Assembly: GCF_017948305.1 (NCBI RefSeq)
Contig: NZ_CP072842.1
Span: forward strand, 1,501,001 to 1,565,000
Origin: Faecalibacter bovis
Lineage (GTDB): Bacteria > Bacteroidota > Bacteroidia > Flavobacteriales > Weeksellaceae
Direction of reading: 5' to 3'
Length of the DNA: 64,000 nucleotides
The notes under the pieces were generated by a model, which was given only the letters and a program-made list of their open reading frames with translations, did no database searches and had not been told where the DNA came from. This document shows, one piece after another, positions 18,433 through 28,440 of this stretch (positions are counted from its first letter, which is position 1; each line of letters starts with the position of its first letter). A program made the translations under genes and the position numbers.

Positions 18433-19806
18433 ATGAAAGGGTTTATTCAGACCATAAAAAATATCTGGAGCATAAAAGAATTAAAGGAAAAGTTATTATT
18501 AACTTTTCTTTTAATTCTGGTTTATAGATTTGGTTCTTATATTCCGCTTCCAGGTGTCGATATTAACGAAGTAAATCGTTATGTTGCAGACCAAGCAAGT
18601 GCAAGTTCTGGAATTTTAGGATTATTAAACTCTTTTACCGGAGGTTCTTTTAGTAGAGCTTCCGTTTTGGCGTTAGGTATAATGCCATATATCTCTGCAT
18701 CAATTGTAGTGCAATTAATGGGATTAGCTGTACCTTATATACAAAAACTACAAAAAGAGGGGGAAAGCGGTAGAAACAAAGTAAATCAAATTACTCGTTG
18801 GTTAACAATCGGGATCTGTTTAGTACAGGCACCAGCTTATCTAACATTAGTTACATCGCAAATTTTACCTTATGACCCTTCATCACAGTATGCATTTTAT
18901 TTAGTTCCACCATCGAACTTTTGGTTCTGGTTTCCTTCAGTAATCATTTTAATTACAGGAACAGTCTTTTCGATGTGGATGGGAGAAAAAATTACAGACA
19001 AGGGAATTGGTAACGGGATTTCAATCTTAATTATGGTTGGTATCTTAGCTGATTTACCTCGTGCTATTTTAAATGCATTCGAAACTGATGCAAGTGGAGG
19101 AATCTTCTTCTTGTTAGAAATGTTAGGTTTAATCATTGTTATTGCATTATGTATTATGATTGTTGCAGCTGTGCGTAAAGTACCTGTACAATACGTAAGA
19201 AGAGCTCAAACATCAAGTAGTTCGTATATGAGATCTGTTACAGATTCTGTACGTTCTTACATTCCTTTAAAAGTGAATGCTGCTGGTGTAATGCCTATTA
19301 TCTTTGCACAAGCAATTATGTTTTTACCTGGTACGCTAGCAAGTTATGTTTTAGAGGACGACAGTGCACTAAAACAATTTTTTACCAAAATGGCAGATCC
19401 ATTTACGTTAGAGTATAATTTAATCTTCGGATTCTTAATTATTATCTTCACATATTTCTATACAGCGATTACAATTCCTGTAAACCAAATGGCTGAAGAC
19501 CTTAAACGTAACGGGGGAATTATCCCAGGAATCCGCCCAGGTAAAGAAACTGCAGATTTTTTAGATGAAATTTTATCAAAAATTACGTTACCTGGAGCAA
19601 TTTTATTAACTTTGCTTGCTGTTTTACCAGCGATCGTAAAATTATTAGGTGTTGATCAAAATTTAGCTATGTTCTTCGGAGGTACATCAATGTTAATTAT
19701 GGTTGGTGTTATTCTTGATACTGTGCAACAAATCAATACATATTTATTAAATCGTCGCTACGATGGATTAATGTCATCAGGTAGAACGTCAAGTGATATG
19801 GCTTAA
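18433..19806 (+). CDS. secY: Preprotein translocase subunit SecY
   Basis: Central pore subunit of the Sec translocon, 457 residues with about ten membrane helices. Recognised by YRFGSYIPLPGVDINEVNRY, the plug-region sequence FTGGSFSRASVLALGIMPYI, and the cytoplasmic loops GNGISILIMVGI and KRNGGIIPGIRPGKETADFL. Embedding in the ribosomal unit ties translocon supply to ribosome supply. No oddities. Confidence 0.98.
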   Translation: MKGFIQTIKNIWSIKELKEKLLLTFLLILVYRFGSYIPLPGVDINEVNRYVADQASASSGILGLLNSFTGGSFSRASVLALGIMPYISASIVVQLMGLAVPYIQKLQKEGESGRNKVNQITRWLTIGICLVQAPAYLTLVTSQILPYDPSSQYAFYLVPPSNFWFWFPSVIILITGTVFSMWMGEKITDKGIGNGISILIMVGILADLPRAILNAFETDASGGIFFLLEMLGLIIVIALCIMIVAAVRKVPVQYVRRAQTSSSSYMRSVTDSVRSYIPLKVNAAGVMPIIFAQAIMFLPGTLASYVLEDDSALKQFFTKMADPFTLEYNLIFGFLIIIFTYFYTAITIPVNQMAEDLKRNGGIIPGIRPGKETADFLDEILSKITLPGAILLTLLAVLPAIVKLLGVDQNLAMFFGGTSMLIMVGVILDTVQQINTYLLNRRYDGLMSSGRTSSDMA

Positions 19807-19818
19807 TTTATATAAAAA

Positions 19819-20034
19819 ATGGCTAAAACAAAACATATAGAACAAGACGGAACTATTACAGAATCATTGTCAAATGCAATGTTCCGTGTTGAATTAGAAA
19901 ATGGGCATGTCGTGACATGTAATATTTCTGGTAAGATGCGTATGCACTATATTAAATTATTACCAGGAGACCGAGTGAAAATCGAGATGTCTCCGTATGA
20001 TTTAAGTAAAGGGCGCATTTCATATCGTTACTAA
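19819..20034 (+). CDS. infA: Translation initiation factor IF-1
   Basis: IF-1 of 71 residues, an OB-fold protein that blocks the A site during initiation. Sequence features are [20 protein letters not shown] and [20 protein letters not shown] with [15 protein letters not shown] at the end. It lies between secY and rpmJ. A long RNA hairpin follows in the 83-base gap. Confidence 0.97.
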   Translation: MAKTKHIEQDGTITESLSNAMFRVELENGHVVTCNISGKMRMHYIKLLPGDRVKIEMSPYDLSKGRISYRY

Positions 20035-20062
20035 TAAATTAAAGATATTAATAATGACTGGA

Positions 20063-20093
20063 GATAGAGTTAATAGGCGATATTAGCTCTATC
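20063..20093 (+). promoter_or_regulatory. Strong RNA hairpin between infA and rpmJ
   Basis: GATAGAGTTAATA and TATTAGCTCTATC pair over 13 positions with one U-G wobble around a 5-base loop (GGCGA). There is no T-run afterwards, so it does not look like a terminator. It may be a processing site, an mRNA stabiliser or a ribosomal-protein site; the sequence does not decide. Confidence 0.5.
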
Positions 20094-20117
20094 GGATTAT
20101 AGATAAATTTTATAAAG

Positions 20118-20234
20118 ATGAAAATTAGAGCATCCATTAAAAAGAGAAGCGCTGACTGTAAAATTGTACGTCGTAAAGGACGTTTGTATGTGATCAACAA
20201 AAAGAATCCTAAGTTTAAACAAAGACAAGGTTAA
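20118..20234 (+). CDS. rpmJ: 50S ribosomal protein L36, zinc-free type
   Basis: bL36 of 38 residues: [20 protein letters not shown] followed by [18 protein letters not shown]. Only one cysteine is present, so the usual C-C-C-H zinc ribbon is missing; this is a form seen across Bacteroidota. It starts 83 bases after infA and is followed by rpsM. Confidence 0.96.
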   Translation: MKIRASIKKRSADCKIVRRKGRLYVINKKNPKFKQRQG

Positions 20235-20246
20235 TTATTTAGAATT

Positions 20247-20624
20247 ATGGCAAGAATTTCAGGTGTAGATTTACCTAAAAACAAAAGAGGGGTAATCGGA
20301 CTTACATACATTTACGGTATTGGTAGAAGTACAGCTTCTAAAATTTTAGCTGAGAATAATATCTCAGAAGATACAAAAGTTAGCGAATGGACTGACGAGG
20401 AAATCAATGGTATCCGTACGTCAATCAACGACAACGTTAAAGTTGAAGGGGAATTACGTTCAGAAATCCAATTAAACATCAAACGTTTAATGGACATCGG
20501 ATGTCAAAGAGGTATTCGTCACAGATTAGGTTTACCTTTACGTGGTCAAAGAACTAAAAACAACTCACGTACAAGAAAAGGTAAAAAGAAAACAGTTGCT
20601 AACAAGAAAAAAGCCACTAAATAA
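20247..20624 (+). CDS. rpsM: 30S ribosomal protein S13
   Basis: uS13 of 125 residues, in the 30S head and an intersubunit bridge. It starts [20 protein letters not shown], has [14 protein letters not shown] and ends [20 protein letters not shown] plus a lysine tail. Twelve bases follow rpmJ. Confidence 0.98.
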   Translation: MARISGVDLPKNKRGVIGLTYIYGIGRSTASKILAENNISEDTKVSEWTDEEINGIRTSINDNVKVEGELRSEIQLNIKRLMDIGCQRGIRHRLGLPLRGQRTKNNSRTRKGKKKTVANKKKATK

Positions 20625-20634
20625 TAAGTAGATC

Positions 20635-21024
20635 ATGGCAAAAAATCAAAAAGTAGTTAAGAAAAGAAAAGTAGTTGTTGAAGCTACTGGACAAGCTCAT
20701 ATTCAAGCATCGTTCAACAATGTTATTGTTACATTAACTAACAAAAACGGTGAAGTAATCTCTTGGTCTTCTGCAGGTAAAATGGGATTCCGTGGTTCTA
20801 AAAAGAACACTCCATACGCTGCTCAAGTAGCTGCTCAAGATGCTGCAACAGTAGCATACGAAGCAGGTTTAAGAAGAGTTAAGGTATTTGTTAAAGGACC
20901 AGGTCAAGGTCGTGAGTCTGCTATTAGAACTATTCACAACGGAGGGATTGAAGTTTCTGAAATCGTTGACGTTACTCCATTACCACACAATGGATGTCGT
21001 CCTCCTAAAAAGAGAAGAGTATAA
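20635..21024 (+). CDS. rpsK: 30S ribosomal protein S11
   Basis: uS11 of 129 residues, on the 30S platform near the 16S 3' end. Seen are [26 protein letters not shown]-type turn [20 protein letters not shown] and [17 protein letters not shown] at the end. Lies between rpsM and rpsD. Confidence 0.98.
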   Translation: MAKNQKVVKKRKVVVEATGQAHIQASFNNVIVTLTNKNGEVISWSSAGKMGFRGSKKNTPYAAQVAAQDAATVAYEAGLRRVKVFVKGPGQGRESAIRTIHNGGIEVSEIVDVTPLPHNGCRPPKKRRV

Positions 21025-21069
21025 TTTATTTTTCTTTATTTAAACATTTAATTTTAATAGTAAAAAATC

Positions 21070-21672
21070 ATGGCAAGATATACAGGACCAAAAACTAAAA
21101 TTGCAAGAAAATTTGGACAACCAATTTTCGGAGATGATAAATCTTTTGAGAAAAAGAAATACGCTCCAGGGCAACACGGGCCAAACAAAAGAAGAGCTAA
21201 AAAATCTGAGTATGCTATCCAATTAGCAGAAAAACAAAAAGCTAAATATACATACGGTATCTTAGAGCGTCAATTCGCTAACTTATACAAGAAAGCAAAT
21301 GCATCTAAAGGTATTACAGGTGATGTTTTATTACAATTATGTGAGTCTCGTTTAGACAATGTAGTTTACCGTTTAGGTATTGCTAATTCTCGTGCTTTCG
21401 CTCGTCAATTAGTTTCTCACAAACACGTTACTGTTAACGGTGAAGTTGTAAATATACCATCTTACCAATTAAAAGCTGGTGATGTTATTGCAGTTAGAGA
21501 AAAATCTAAATCTTTAACTCCTATCACTAACTCTTTACACGCACGTAAAGAATATGATTGGTTAGTTTGGAATGATGAGCAATTATCAGGAACTTTCACA
21601 AAAGCTCCAGAAAGAGTTCAAATCCCAGAAGATATTAAAGAGCAATTAATCGTCGAGTTATATTCTAAATAA
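21070..21672 (+). CDS. rpsD: 30S ribosomal protein S4
   Basis: uS4 of 200 residues, a primary 16S binder. It has the N-terminal [20 protein letters not shown], the S4 RNA-binding domain with [20 protein letters not shown] and [20 protein letters not shown]. The N-terminal cysteine cluster for zinc seen in some bacteria is absent. Confidence 0.98.
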   Translation: MARYTGPKTKIARKFGQPIFGDDKSFEKKKYAPGQHGPNKRRAKKSEYAIQLAEKQKAKYTYGILERQFANLYKKANASKGITGDVLLQLCESRLDNVVYRLGIANSRAFARQLVSHKHVTVNGEVVNIPSYQLKAGDVIAVREKSKSLTPITNSLHARKEYDWLVWNDEQLSGTFTKAPERVQIPEDIKEQLIVELYSK

Positions 21673-21694
21673 ACCTTAAAATCAGACTAATAAA

Positions 21695-22687
21695 ATGACT
21701 ATTTTAAATTTCATCAAACCTGACAAGGTAATCTTAGTAGAATCTGATTCTAACTTTGGACAATTTGAATTCCGTCCATTAGAGCCAGGATACGGGATTA
21801 CTGTTGGAAATGCTCTTCGTAGAGTATTACTTTCTTCATTAGAAGGTTTCGCAATTACTTCAATTAAAATTGAAGGAGTAGAGCACGAATTTTCAACAAT
21901 TCCAGGAGTAGTGGAAGATGTTACAGAGATCATTTTAAATCTGAAAAAGGTTCGTTTTAAGAAACAAATTGATGAATCAGATGCTGAAACTGTAACTGCT
22001 ACTATCTCAGGGCAAGATCAATTAACAGCAGGTGATTTAGGTAAGTTTATCTCGGGATTCCAAGTATTAAACCCTGAATTAGTAATCGCTAACTTAGATT
22101 CAAAAGTGAACTTGACTATCACTTTCACAATTGAGAAAGGTAGAGGATACGTACCAGCTGAAGAGAATAAAAAGGCTTCTGCGCCAATTGGTACTATAGC
22201 AATCGATTCAATTTACACTCCTATAAAGAATGTAAAATATGCAATTGAAAACTATCGTGTAGAACAAAAAACTGATTATGAAAAATTAGTTTTAGAAATT
22301 ACTACAGATGGTTCTATAACTCCACAAGATGCTTTAACTGAAACAGCTAAAATCTTAATTCACCACTTTATGTTATTCTCTGATGAAAGAATCACTCTTG
22401 AAGCAGAAGAAGTAGCATCTGGTGAGACTTACGATGAAGAAGCATTACATATGCGCCAATTATTAAAAACGAAATTGGTAGATATGGACTTATCAGTAAG
22501 AGCATTAAATTGTTTAAAAGCAGCTGAAGTTGAAACATTAGGCGAATTAGTTTCTTTCGCAAAATCTGACTTAATGAAATTCAGAAACTTCGGTAAGAAA
22601 TCACTTACTGAATTAGAAGAATTGGTGGACAGCAAAGGTTTAAACTTTGGTATGGACATCGCAAAATATAAGTTAGACGTAGAATAA
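21695..22687 (+). CDS. rpoA: RNA polymerase subunit alpha
   Basis: Alpha subunit of 330 residues. The N-terminal dimerisation domain includes [20 protein letters not shown] and [20 protein letters not shown]. The C-terminal domain near residues 260-325 includes [20 protein letters not shown] and [15 protein letters not shown], which contact UP elements and activators. Last but one gene of the ribosomal cluster. Confidence 0.98.
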   Translation: MTILNFIKPDKVILVESDSNFGQFEFRPLEPGYGITVGNALRRVLLSSLEGFAITSIKIEGVEHEFSTIPGVVEDVTEIILNLKKVRFKKQIDESDAETVTATISGQDQLTAGDLGKFISGFQVLNPELVIANLDSKVNLTITFTIEKGRGYVPAEENKKASAPIGTIAIDSIYTPIKNVKYAIENYRVEQKTDYEKLVLEITTDGSITPQDALTETAKILIHHFMLFSDERITLEAEEVASGETYDEEALHMRQLLKTKLVDMDLSVRALNCLKAAEVETLGELVSFAKSDLMKFRNFGKKSLTELEELVDSKGLNFGMDIAKYKLDVE

Positions 22688-22697
22688 TTTTATTACA

Positions 22698-23171
22698 ATG
22701 AGACACGGAAAAAAATTTAACCATTTAGGTAGAACAGCTTCTCACAGAAGAGCGTTATTATCTAATTTAGCTATATCGTTGATTACTCACAAACGTATCA
22801 ACACTACAGTAGCAAAGGCTAAAGCGTTACAAACGTATATCGAGCCTTTATTAACAAAGTCTAAAACAGACGATACAAACAACCGTCGTGTTGTTTTCTC
22901 ATACTTACAAAACAAAGAAGCCGTTACTGAATTATTCAGAACTGTAGCTCCTAAAATCGCTAACCGTCCAGGTGGATACACTCGTATCATCAAGACTGGT
23001 TTCCGTTTAGGTGACTCTGCTGATATGGCTATGATCGAGTTAGTTGATTTCAACGAAATCTACACTAACGCGAAAGTTGAGAAGAAAGCTACAACACGTC
23101 GTGGACGTAAGAAAGCAACTGAGACTGTAGAGGAAACTCCTGCAACTCCAGAAGCTACTGAAGAAGCTTAA
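22698..23171 (+). CDS. rplQ: 50S ribosomal protein L17
   Basis: bL17 of 157 residues. The core ([20 protein letters not shown] to [20 protein letters not shown]) is typical. A C-terminal extension of about 35 residues rich in lysine, threonine and glutamate follows, common in Bacteroidota. It ends the cluster, and a hairpin terminator follows. Confidence 0.97.
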   Translation: MRHGKKFNHLGRTASHRRALLSNLAISLITHKRINTTVAKAKALQTYIEPLLTKSKTDDTNNRRVVFSYLQNKEAVTELFRTVAPKIANRPGGYTRIIKTGFRLGDSADMAMIELVDFNEIYTNAKVEKKATTRRGRKKATETVEETPATPEATEEA

Positions 23172-23194
23172 TCTTAATCAGATTATAGATAATA

Positions 23195-23224
23195 AAAAAG
23201 GACTCCATTTGGAGTCCTTTTTTT
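23195..23224 (+). terminator. Terminator after rplQ
   Basis: AAAAAGGACTCCA and its complement form a stem with a very short loop, followed by T residues. It ends the long ribosomal unit. Confidence 0.85.
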
Positions 23225-23236
23225 ATAGCTGTAAGA

Positions 23237-24154
23237 TTATTTTTTGATGAATTTTCGTGTAATTACTTTTCCATCTTTTAAAGTAATTTTAGCTATATAA
23301 TTACCTTTAGTCAGATGTTTTAAATCAATAGTTGTGTTTTCTTGTTTAGCCACTGATCTACCAAGTAAATCCATGATTTCTATTGAAGAAACTTCACCGT
23401 TAAAATTAATATTTAATTGATCTTTAACTGGATTTGGAGTAATTAATAATTGATTAGCTACAATGTCATTAGTTGATAAATGATCATTTATTTTGAAATT
23501 ATCGTAGTAAGCACTACCACCATAGTTATTATGTAACATTGTAATTCCTTTAATTTCAGTCTGAGTGAAATTATCAGTAGTATATACTAATTGATTATTA
23601 AAATAGTATTTAATTTCCTCAGAAGAAACTTCTATTTTAACATTATGCCACGTGTTTAAAGCAAAGTTTGCTGCATCATCTGCATATTCAAAATCGTAAT
23701 CAACGCTTGTCGTTACATAAACATAACCACGATTTTCAAAACCAATTCCTACAACTGGAACGTAATTTGCTTCCGCATCAATTCCGTATAAGTTAAACTC
23801 GAAATCAGCACCATTTCTTTGCGTTATAAAGATATCATAAGAGATAGTGAAATTATTGTAATCGTAAGGAGTATCAAATGTTTTACTCGCTCCGAAAATA
23901 GGAAACCATTGAGGATTGTAATCGTCTTGATGTCCATTTTTATAAGAGTTATCTCCATCTTTCTTTTGTTCATTTGTTACAATCTGATTAGATAAAAAGT
24001 TTCCTTGATTATCATCTGTAATTTCCCAATTATTTTGAGTATTTAAAGATCCTAATGTATATCCTTCGTGAGCTTCAAAAGAGATGTATTCTTGTCCAAA
24101 AACGAATGTTTGTGCCATTAAAAGACCTAATGAGTAGTAAAAATTTTTATTCAT
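23237..24154 (-). CDS. Secreted protein with T9SS type A sorting domain
   Basis: I place the start at the ATG at 24154, giving 305 residues, because it opens directly with a signal peptide (MNKNFYYSLGLLMAQTFVFG, cut before QEYIS). An in-frame ATG at 24190 would add 12 residues before it. The middle (about 20-215) looks like a concanavalin A-type lectin/glucanase fold, with YDYNNFTISYDIFITQRN and NTWHNVKIEVSSEEIKYYFN. The last 70 residues (NPVKDQLNINF to GNYIAKITLKDGK) are a Por secretion system C-terminal sorting domain. The protein should reach the cell surface or medium through the type IX system. Its ligand is unknown. Confidence 0.85.
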   Translation of the reverse strand: MNKNFYYSLGLLMAQTFVFGQEYISFEAHEGYTLGSLNTQNNWEITDDNQGNFLSNQIVTNEQKKDGDNSYKNGHQDDYNPQWFPIFGASKTFDTPYDYNNFTISYDIFITQRNGADFEFNLYGIDAEANYVPVVGIGFENRGYVYVTTSVDYDFEYADDAANFALNTWHNVKIEVSSEEIKYYFNNQLVYTTDNFTQTEIKGITMLHNNYGGSAYYDNFKINDHLSTNDIVANQLLITPNPVKDQLNINFNGEVSSIEIMDLLGRSVAKQENTTIDLKHLTKGNYIAKITLKDGKVITRKFIKK

Positions 24155-24196
24155 ATTTAATGTATTAAGCCGATAAAAATACAAATACAATAAGGA

Positions 24197-24225
24197 ATAA
24201 AAAAATCCTTCGCATTGAAGGATTT
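24197..24225 (-). terminator. Terminator of the envelope operon
   Basis: A 9-bp stem (AAATCCTTC and complement, 24203-24225) with a 5-base loop and a T-run on the minus strand, directly after the glycosyltransferase stop. Confidence 0.75.
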
Positions 24226-24229
24226 GTGA

Positions 24230-25522
24230 TTATAAGGTTTGAATATTATTTGCTAAATGTTTCGTTAAGTTTTTACGATTGAATTCCTGAACTTCTTTTT
24301 CGTTCGTATTAAATCTTACTTCTGGATTTGCTAACCATTGATTATAAATATTTAGAATCAATTTTTGGATTTTATCCACTTCCTGATGATTGAAATATTC
24401 GCCAGCATTTGTTTTATTTAAAATCTTTTCAACATCCGCGTCTTTTGGGCCAACAGCTATAATTGGATTACCTGTGGCCATATATTCAAATAACTTTCCT
24501 GGAATGATTCCTTTTGATGCAACATTATCAAAATTTGTTAATAATAATATGTTGGCTTTATTAATTGCATCTAAAGATTCTTGATGCGAAACATATCCAT
24601 GAATGACTAAATTAGATTTTAGATTTTCATCAATAATAGTTTGTTTTACATCATCAGCCAAAGAACCATAGAAATTAAGTTTTAAATCGCTTTTAAACGA
24701 CGAATTCGTCCTAGTTAAGTTATGAATCGCTTTCCATAACGAAATAGGATTACGAAGCATTTCTAAACCTCCAGAGTAAGTAATATGGAAATACTTTTGG
24801 TCTTTTTCGGTTTCTTGTTTTACTTCCTCAAAACCATTCGTAATAACTTCAACTCGTTTTGCACCAATTTTTTTAAAATTATCTCCATCGGTATAACTTG
24901 TAGCTAAAACTAAATTTGCATTAGAAAGGACTTCTAATTCTAAATCTTCGTGTTTTTTTGCAGCCCAATTAGTTAATTTTAATTCTTTATGATAACTAAT
25001 TTGCGTCCATGGATCACGAAAATCAGCAATCCATTTTAGATTTGGGTTTAATTTTTTTAAACCTAAACCAATTAAATGCATGCTGTGTGGAGGACCAGAA
25101 GTTACAATAGTATCGATATTTTCTTTTTGGATATAATCTTTTAGAAAATCAATAGAAGGATTGATCCAAAATTTACGTGCGTCTGGAATAAAGAAGTTTC
25201 CTCGGATAAATACCGAAAGTTTTGACATGAACGATTGAGATTCTTTTTTCTCAAAATGTCCGCCTTTGTACGCTTTATTTTTTGGATTTAATTTTTCAGC
25301 CAGCTGATAAGGTTCCCAGATTTTATTTTTAACAATTTTAACTTCAGGATTAATGTCTTTAGCTAAAGTTTCGTCGATAATTGGGTAAGATGGATTTTCT
25401 GGAATATAAACATGAGGTTCGTATCCAAATTGAGGAAGATATTTTGTAAATTTCAACCATCTTTGAACACCAGGGCCTCCCGCAGGAGGCCAGTAATAGG
25501 TGATAATTAATATTTTTTTCAT
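24230..25522 (-). CDS. Glycosyltransferase family 4-like protein
   Basis: A 430-residue GT-B glycosyltransferase. The N-terminal fold opens MKKILIITYYWPPAGGPGVQ with the glycine-rich acceptor loop at residues 12-21. The C-terminal sugar-nucleotide half carries KGIIPGKLFEYMATGNPIIA with the acidic E of the family near residue 345. No membrane segment is seen. It lies 15 bases after the yfhO-type gene in the same operon, which suggests work on a surface glycan or glycolipid. Donor and acceptor cannot be read from sequence. Confidence 0.85.
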   Translation of the reverse strand: MKKILIITYYWPPAGGPGVQRWLKFTKYLPQFGYEPHVYIPENPSYPIIDETLAKDINPEVKIVKNKIWEPYQLAEKLNPKNKAYKGGHFEKKESQSFMSKLSVFIRGNFFIPDARKFWINPSIDFLKDYIQKENIDTIVTSGPPHSMHLIGLGLKKLNPNLKWIADFRDPWTQISYHKELKLTNWAAKKHEDLELEVLSNANLVLATSYTDGDNFKKIGAKRVEVITNGFEEVKQETEKDQKYFHITYSGGLEMLRNPISLWKAIHNLTRTNSSFKSDLKLNFYGSLADDVKQTIIDENLKSNLVIHGYVSHQESLDAINKANILLLTNFDNVASKGIIPGKLFEYMATGNPIIAVGPKDADVEKILNKTNAGEYFNHQEVDKIQKLILNIYNQWLANPEVRFNTNEKEVQEFNRKNLTKHLANNIQTL

Positions 25523-25537
25523 TTCAAATTAAGCAAC

Positions 25538-28180
25538 TTATTTGTCCTCGTTTTTGAAATTATCATTTTCTTTTTTACAATTCTTATAACCTAAGAAAAT
25601 TCCACCCAAAATAACAGCGATCAGGATTATATTAGATGCAATCATGACTGTTTTTCCAGTTTCAATTACTTGAGGTTCGTATGTAAATACAATTTCGTGA
25701 TTTCCTTTGGAAATTGGTAAAGCGCGTAAAATATAATTTGCTTTTAAAATTTCAACATCTTTACCATCAACTGTAGCTTTCCATCCATGTGGATAATAAA
25801 TTTCTGAGAAAACTGCAATTTGATCTGTATTAGTAGAAGCTTTGTAAACCATTTTAGTTGGTGTATACGACTCTAATTTGATTACAGCTGTAGAATCTTG
25901 AGCAATAGTTTTAGGTAGCGTTTTTACTACTTCATTTCTTAGGATAACTTGATCTTCTAAAAATGTATCGTTTAAAGCTAAAATTTCTTCATTTGCGTTA
26001 TTAACAACTTTTACATCACCAACAAACCATGCATTACCAAAAGCAGTAGGATTCATTTCAATTTTTGGTTCTTGCATAGAACCATGAACGATGTATTTCG
26101 TGTTTAACATGTTTAATACATTGATCATTCCGCTTTCGTCTTTAATTCCGTATTGCTTCGCTGCTGGATTTCCAGAGAAATATAAATCAATTACATCTTG
26201 GTATTTACCTAATTTGGCCGCGTGATATCCTCCAATAGAATTTACAAAGAAAGAAGTTCCGGCCTCGTTAAATGTACTTTGAGTTGTATTGTAAACTCTG
26301 TATTGTGATTTATCTTGTTTCGCTAATTCAGATAAAGCAAAATTCATTGGAACTTTATATGCAATTTGAGCTACGTTGTTATTTGTATTAGCTTCAGATT
26401 CTAATTTAACAGACAATTCTGTAGGGAATGGATTTTCTACGATATAATCCGAAACAAAATTATCATCATTAAAATAACGTTTGTTTACTGTTAAACCATC
26501 AATTAAAGCTAACGCTCCGATTGCTAAAACAATTACAGTTGAGTTTTTAATGAATTTCTTTTGATATGCATATAATAAACAAATTGTAGCTAATACGAAA
26601 ATTAATGTACGGATTGTATCACCTTTGAACATGTCGATACGATCCTGAATTAAAGCTTGATCTAAATCTCTTAACATAGATTCCCAAAAACCAATAGCAT
26701 TTGGATTAGCTTCTCCAATTAATTTTAAAAACTCTGTTGTTGTGTATGCATCTGATGAGGATTGGAAAGAGAAAATAGATCCAGCTCCAACATATAAAAT
26801 TGCTAAAATTGCAACAGTTGCTCCACCTACATAAGTTAATGTTTTTGTCTTGAATGCTTCAGATTCTTCGTCTTTTATAAAATAATATAAAGTAATAATT
26901 GCAAGTAAAGGCATTGTGAATTCTGCAATTACTAAGATAGAAGATACAGCTCGGAATTTGTCGTACATTGGGAAGTAATCAACAAATAAATCTGTTAACC
27001 ATTGTAAGTTTTTACCCCAAGCTAATACAATACTTAAAATTGTAGCTCCTAATAACCACCATTTGTACTGAGCATATTTACCACGAACTAAAAATAATCC
27101 AAGGATAAATAAAAACACGACAATTGCTCCTTGGTATGCAGGACCAGAAGTTCCTGGTTGTTCACCCCAATATGTAGAACGAGGTTGTTGTGCTAATGCT
27201 TGGAAAACTTGTTGATTAAACTCGTCTTCACCAACTGCAGTCGCAGTAGTTTGTAATTGTCCAAAGTAGTTTTGTAAATCGTCTTCCGCACTCATTGATG
27301 ATCCACCCATTAAGTTTGGAATAAATAAGTTTAAGGTTTCTAATTTACCATAACTCCATTGTGTAATATAATCGTGGTCTAAACCATCTGTATTAGATTT
27401 TAATAAAGACATTTCAGATTTTCCACGCGTAGTTTCTTTCGAATATTCGTAAGTAGCTAATAATCGTGATGCATTTAATCCCAAAGCAATAATTGTTGCA
27501 ACAACTACTAAACCAGACGCCTTGAAAAAAGATGGTAATTCTTTTGCTTTGAAATCATAAATAAATTGTACGATTGCAAAAATCATCATTGCTAAGAATA
27601 GATAAAAAGTCATCTGGATATGGTTCGCTTGTAACTGTAATCCCATGAATAGGGTAGTTAAAACAAAACCAGCGATGTATTTTTTTCTATAAAGTAATAA
27701 AATACCAGCCACTAAAGGCGCAAAGTAAGCAATGGTATGCACTTTGGCGTTGTGTCCAGCAGCGATAATGATAAAGAAATATGCACCTACAGCAAAGAAA
27801 ATTGATCCTGTTAGAGCGTATTTCCATTTCTTGAACAAAGTTAATCCAAGGATAAAAAATCCAGAAAATAATAAGAAAATATAATCTGCAGGTCTTGGTA
27901 AAAATCGAATGACTTTGTCAATGCCTTTGATTAAATCAAAATCGTATTGCGCACCCGTTTGGTAAGTTGGCATACCACCAAACATTGCATTCGACCAATA
28001 CACATGTTCATTTGATTGTTCTTGATAAGTTAGCATTTCTTCGGCACTACCACGATAGTTGATAATGTCGGGTTGAATAATTGCTTTTCCTGAAAGTACA
28101 GGCGCACAATAAAACAATGCTACAAGAGCAAAGAAAATTAAAGAGCCTAAGATGTAGAGTAAATTCTTATTATTTTTCAT
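25538..28180 (-). CDS. YfhO family membrane protein
   Basis: An 880-residue protein with a dozen or more membrane segments (first at residues 9-28) and a large soluble part between about 560 and 840. The N-terminus and layout (GKAIIQPDIINYRGSAEEML after the first helix) fit the YfhO/GT-C-like family. In Gram-positive bacteria YfhO helps glycosylate lipoteichoic acid; in Bacteroidota the substrate is not known. Its start overlaps the DUF4834 gene by 11 bases, and a glycosyltransferase gene follows. This supports a role in envelope glycan assembly, which is an inference. Confidence 0.85.
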   Translation of the reverse strand: MKNNKNLLYILGSLIFFALVALFYCAPVLSGKAIIQPDIINYRGSAEEMLTYQEQSNEHVYWSNAMFGGMPTYQTGAQYDFDLIKGIDKVIRFLPRPADYIFLLFSGFFILGLTLFKKWKYALTGSIFFAVGAYFFIIIAAGHNAKVHTIAYFAPLVAGILLLYRKKYIAGFVLTTLFMGLQLQANHIQMTFYLFLAMMIFAIVQFIYDFKAKELPSFFKASGLVVVATIIALGLNASRLLATYEYSKETTRGKSEMSLLKSNTDGLDHDYITQWSYGKLETLNLFIPNLMGGSSMSAEDDLQNYFGQLQTTATAVGEDEFNQQVFQALAQQPRSTYWGEQPGTSGPAYQGAIVVFLFILGLFLVRGKYAQYKWWLLGATILSIVLAWGKNLQWLTDLFVDYFPMYDKFRAVSSILVIAEFTMPLLAIITLYYFIKDEESEAFKTKTLTYVGGATVAILAILYVGAGSIFSFQSSSDAYTTTEFLKLIGEANPNAIGFWESMLRDLDQALIQDRIDMFKGDTIRTLIFVLATICLLYAYQKKFIKNSTVIVLAIGALALIDGLTVNKRYFNDDNFVSDYIVENPFPTELSVKLESEANTNNNVAQIAYKVPMNFALSELAKQDKSQYRVYNTTQSTFNEAGTSFFVNSIGGYHAAKLGKYQDVIDLYFSGNPAAKQYGIKDESGMINVLNMLNTKYIVHGSMQEPKIEMNPTAFGNAWFVGDVKVVNNANEEILALNDTFLEDQVILRNEVVKTLPKTIAQDSTAVIKLESYTPTKMVYKASTNTDQIAVFSEIYYPHGWKATVDGKDVEILKANYILRALPISKGNHEIVFTYEPQVIETGKTVMIASNIILIAVILGGIFLGYKNCKKENDNFKNEDK

Positions 28181-28436
28181 TCTTTTCTTCGATTATTTCG
28201 AAATCAACAGTTTCTGCCTCAATGTTATATTTAGATTGTTCAATAGGTGTATTGGATTTTCTTTGATTTGAGTTTCCTGTATCGTAAGTATTATTTTGTT
28301 GATATTGTCCACCAAATTGTTGACTTTGATTGATCGCATCTTTAAATGCTTTTTTTATCATTAAAATTTTACGAACAAAGCGAAAAACAAAAAGGAAAAT
28401 AATACCTAAAATTATGATCCAAACTATAGTTTTCAT
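28170..28436 (-). CDS. DUF4834 family membrane protein
   Basis: A small 88-residue protein with one N-terminal membrane helix (VWIIILGIIFLFVFRFV, residues 4-20), a basic stretch, then a polar glutamine- and asparagine-rich tail ending in acidic residues. The pattern matches DUF4834, a Bacteroidota family found next to yfhO. It overlaps the yfhO-type start by 11 bases and begins 4 bases after the DUF6263 gene. No function is known. Confidence 0.75.
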   Translation of the reverse strand: MKTIVWIIILGIIFLFVFRFVRKILMIKKAFKDAINQSQQFGGQYQQNNTYDTGNSNQRKSNTPIEQSKYNIEAETVDFEIIEEKNEK

Positions 28437-28440
28437 GTTA

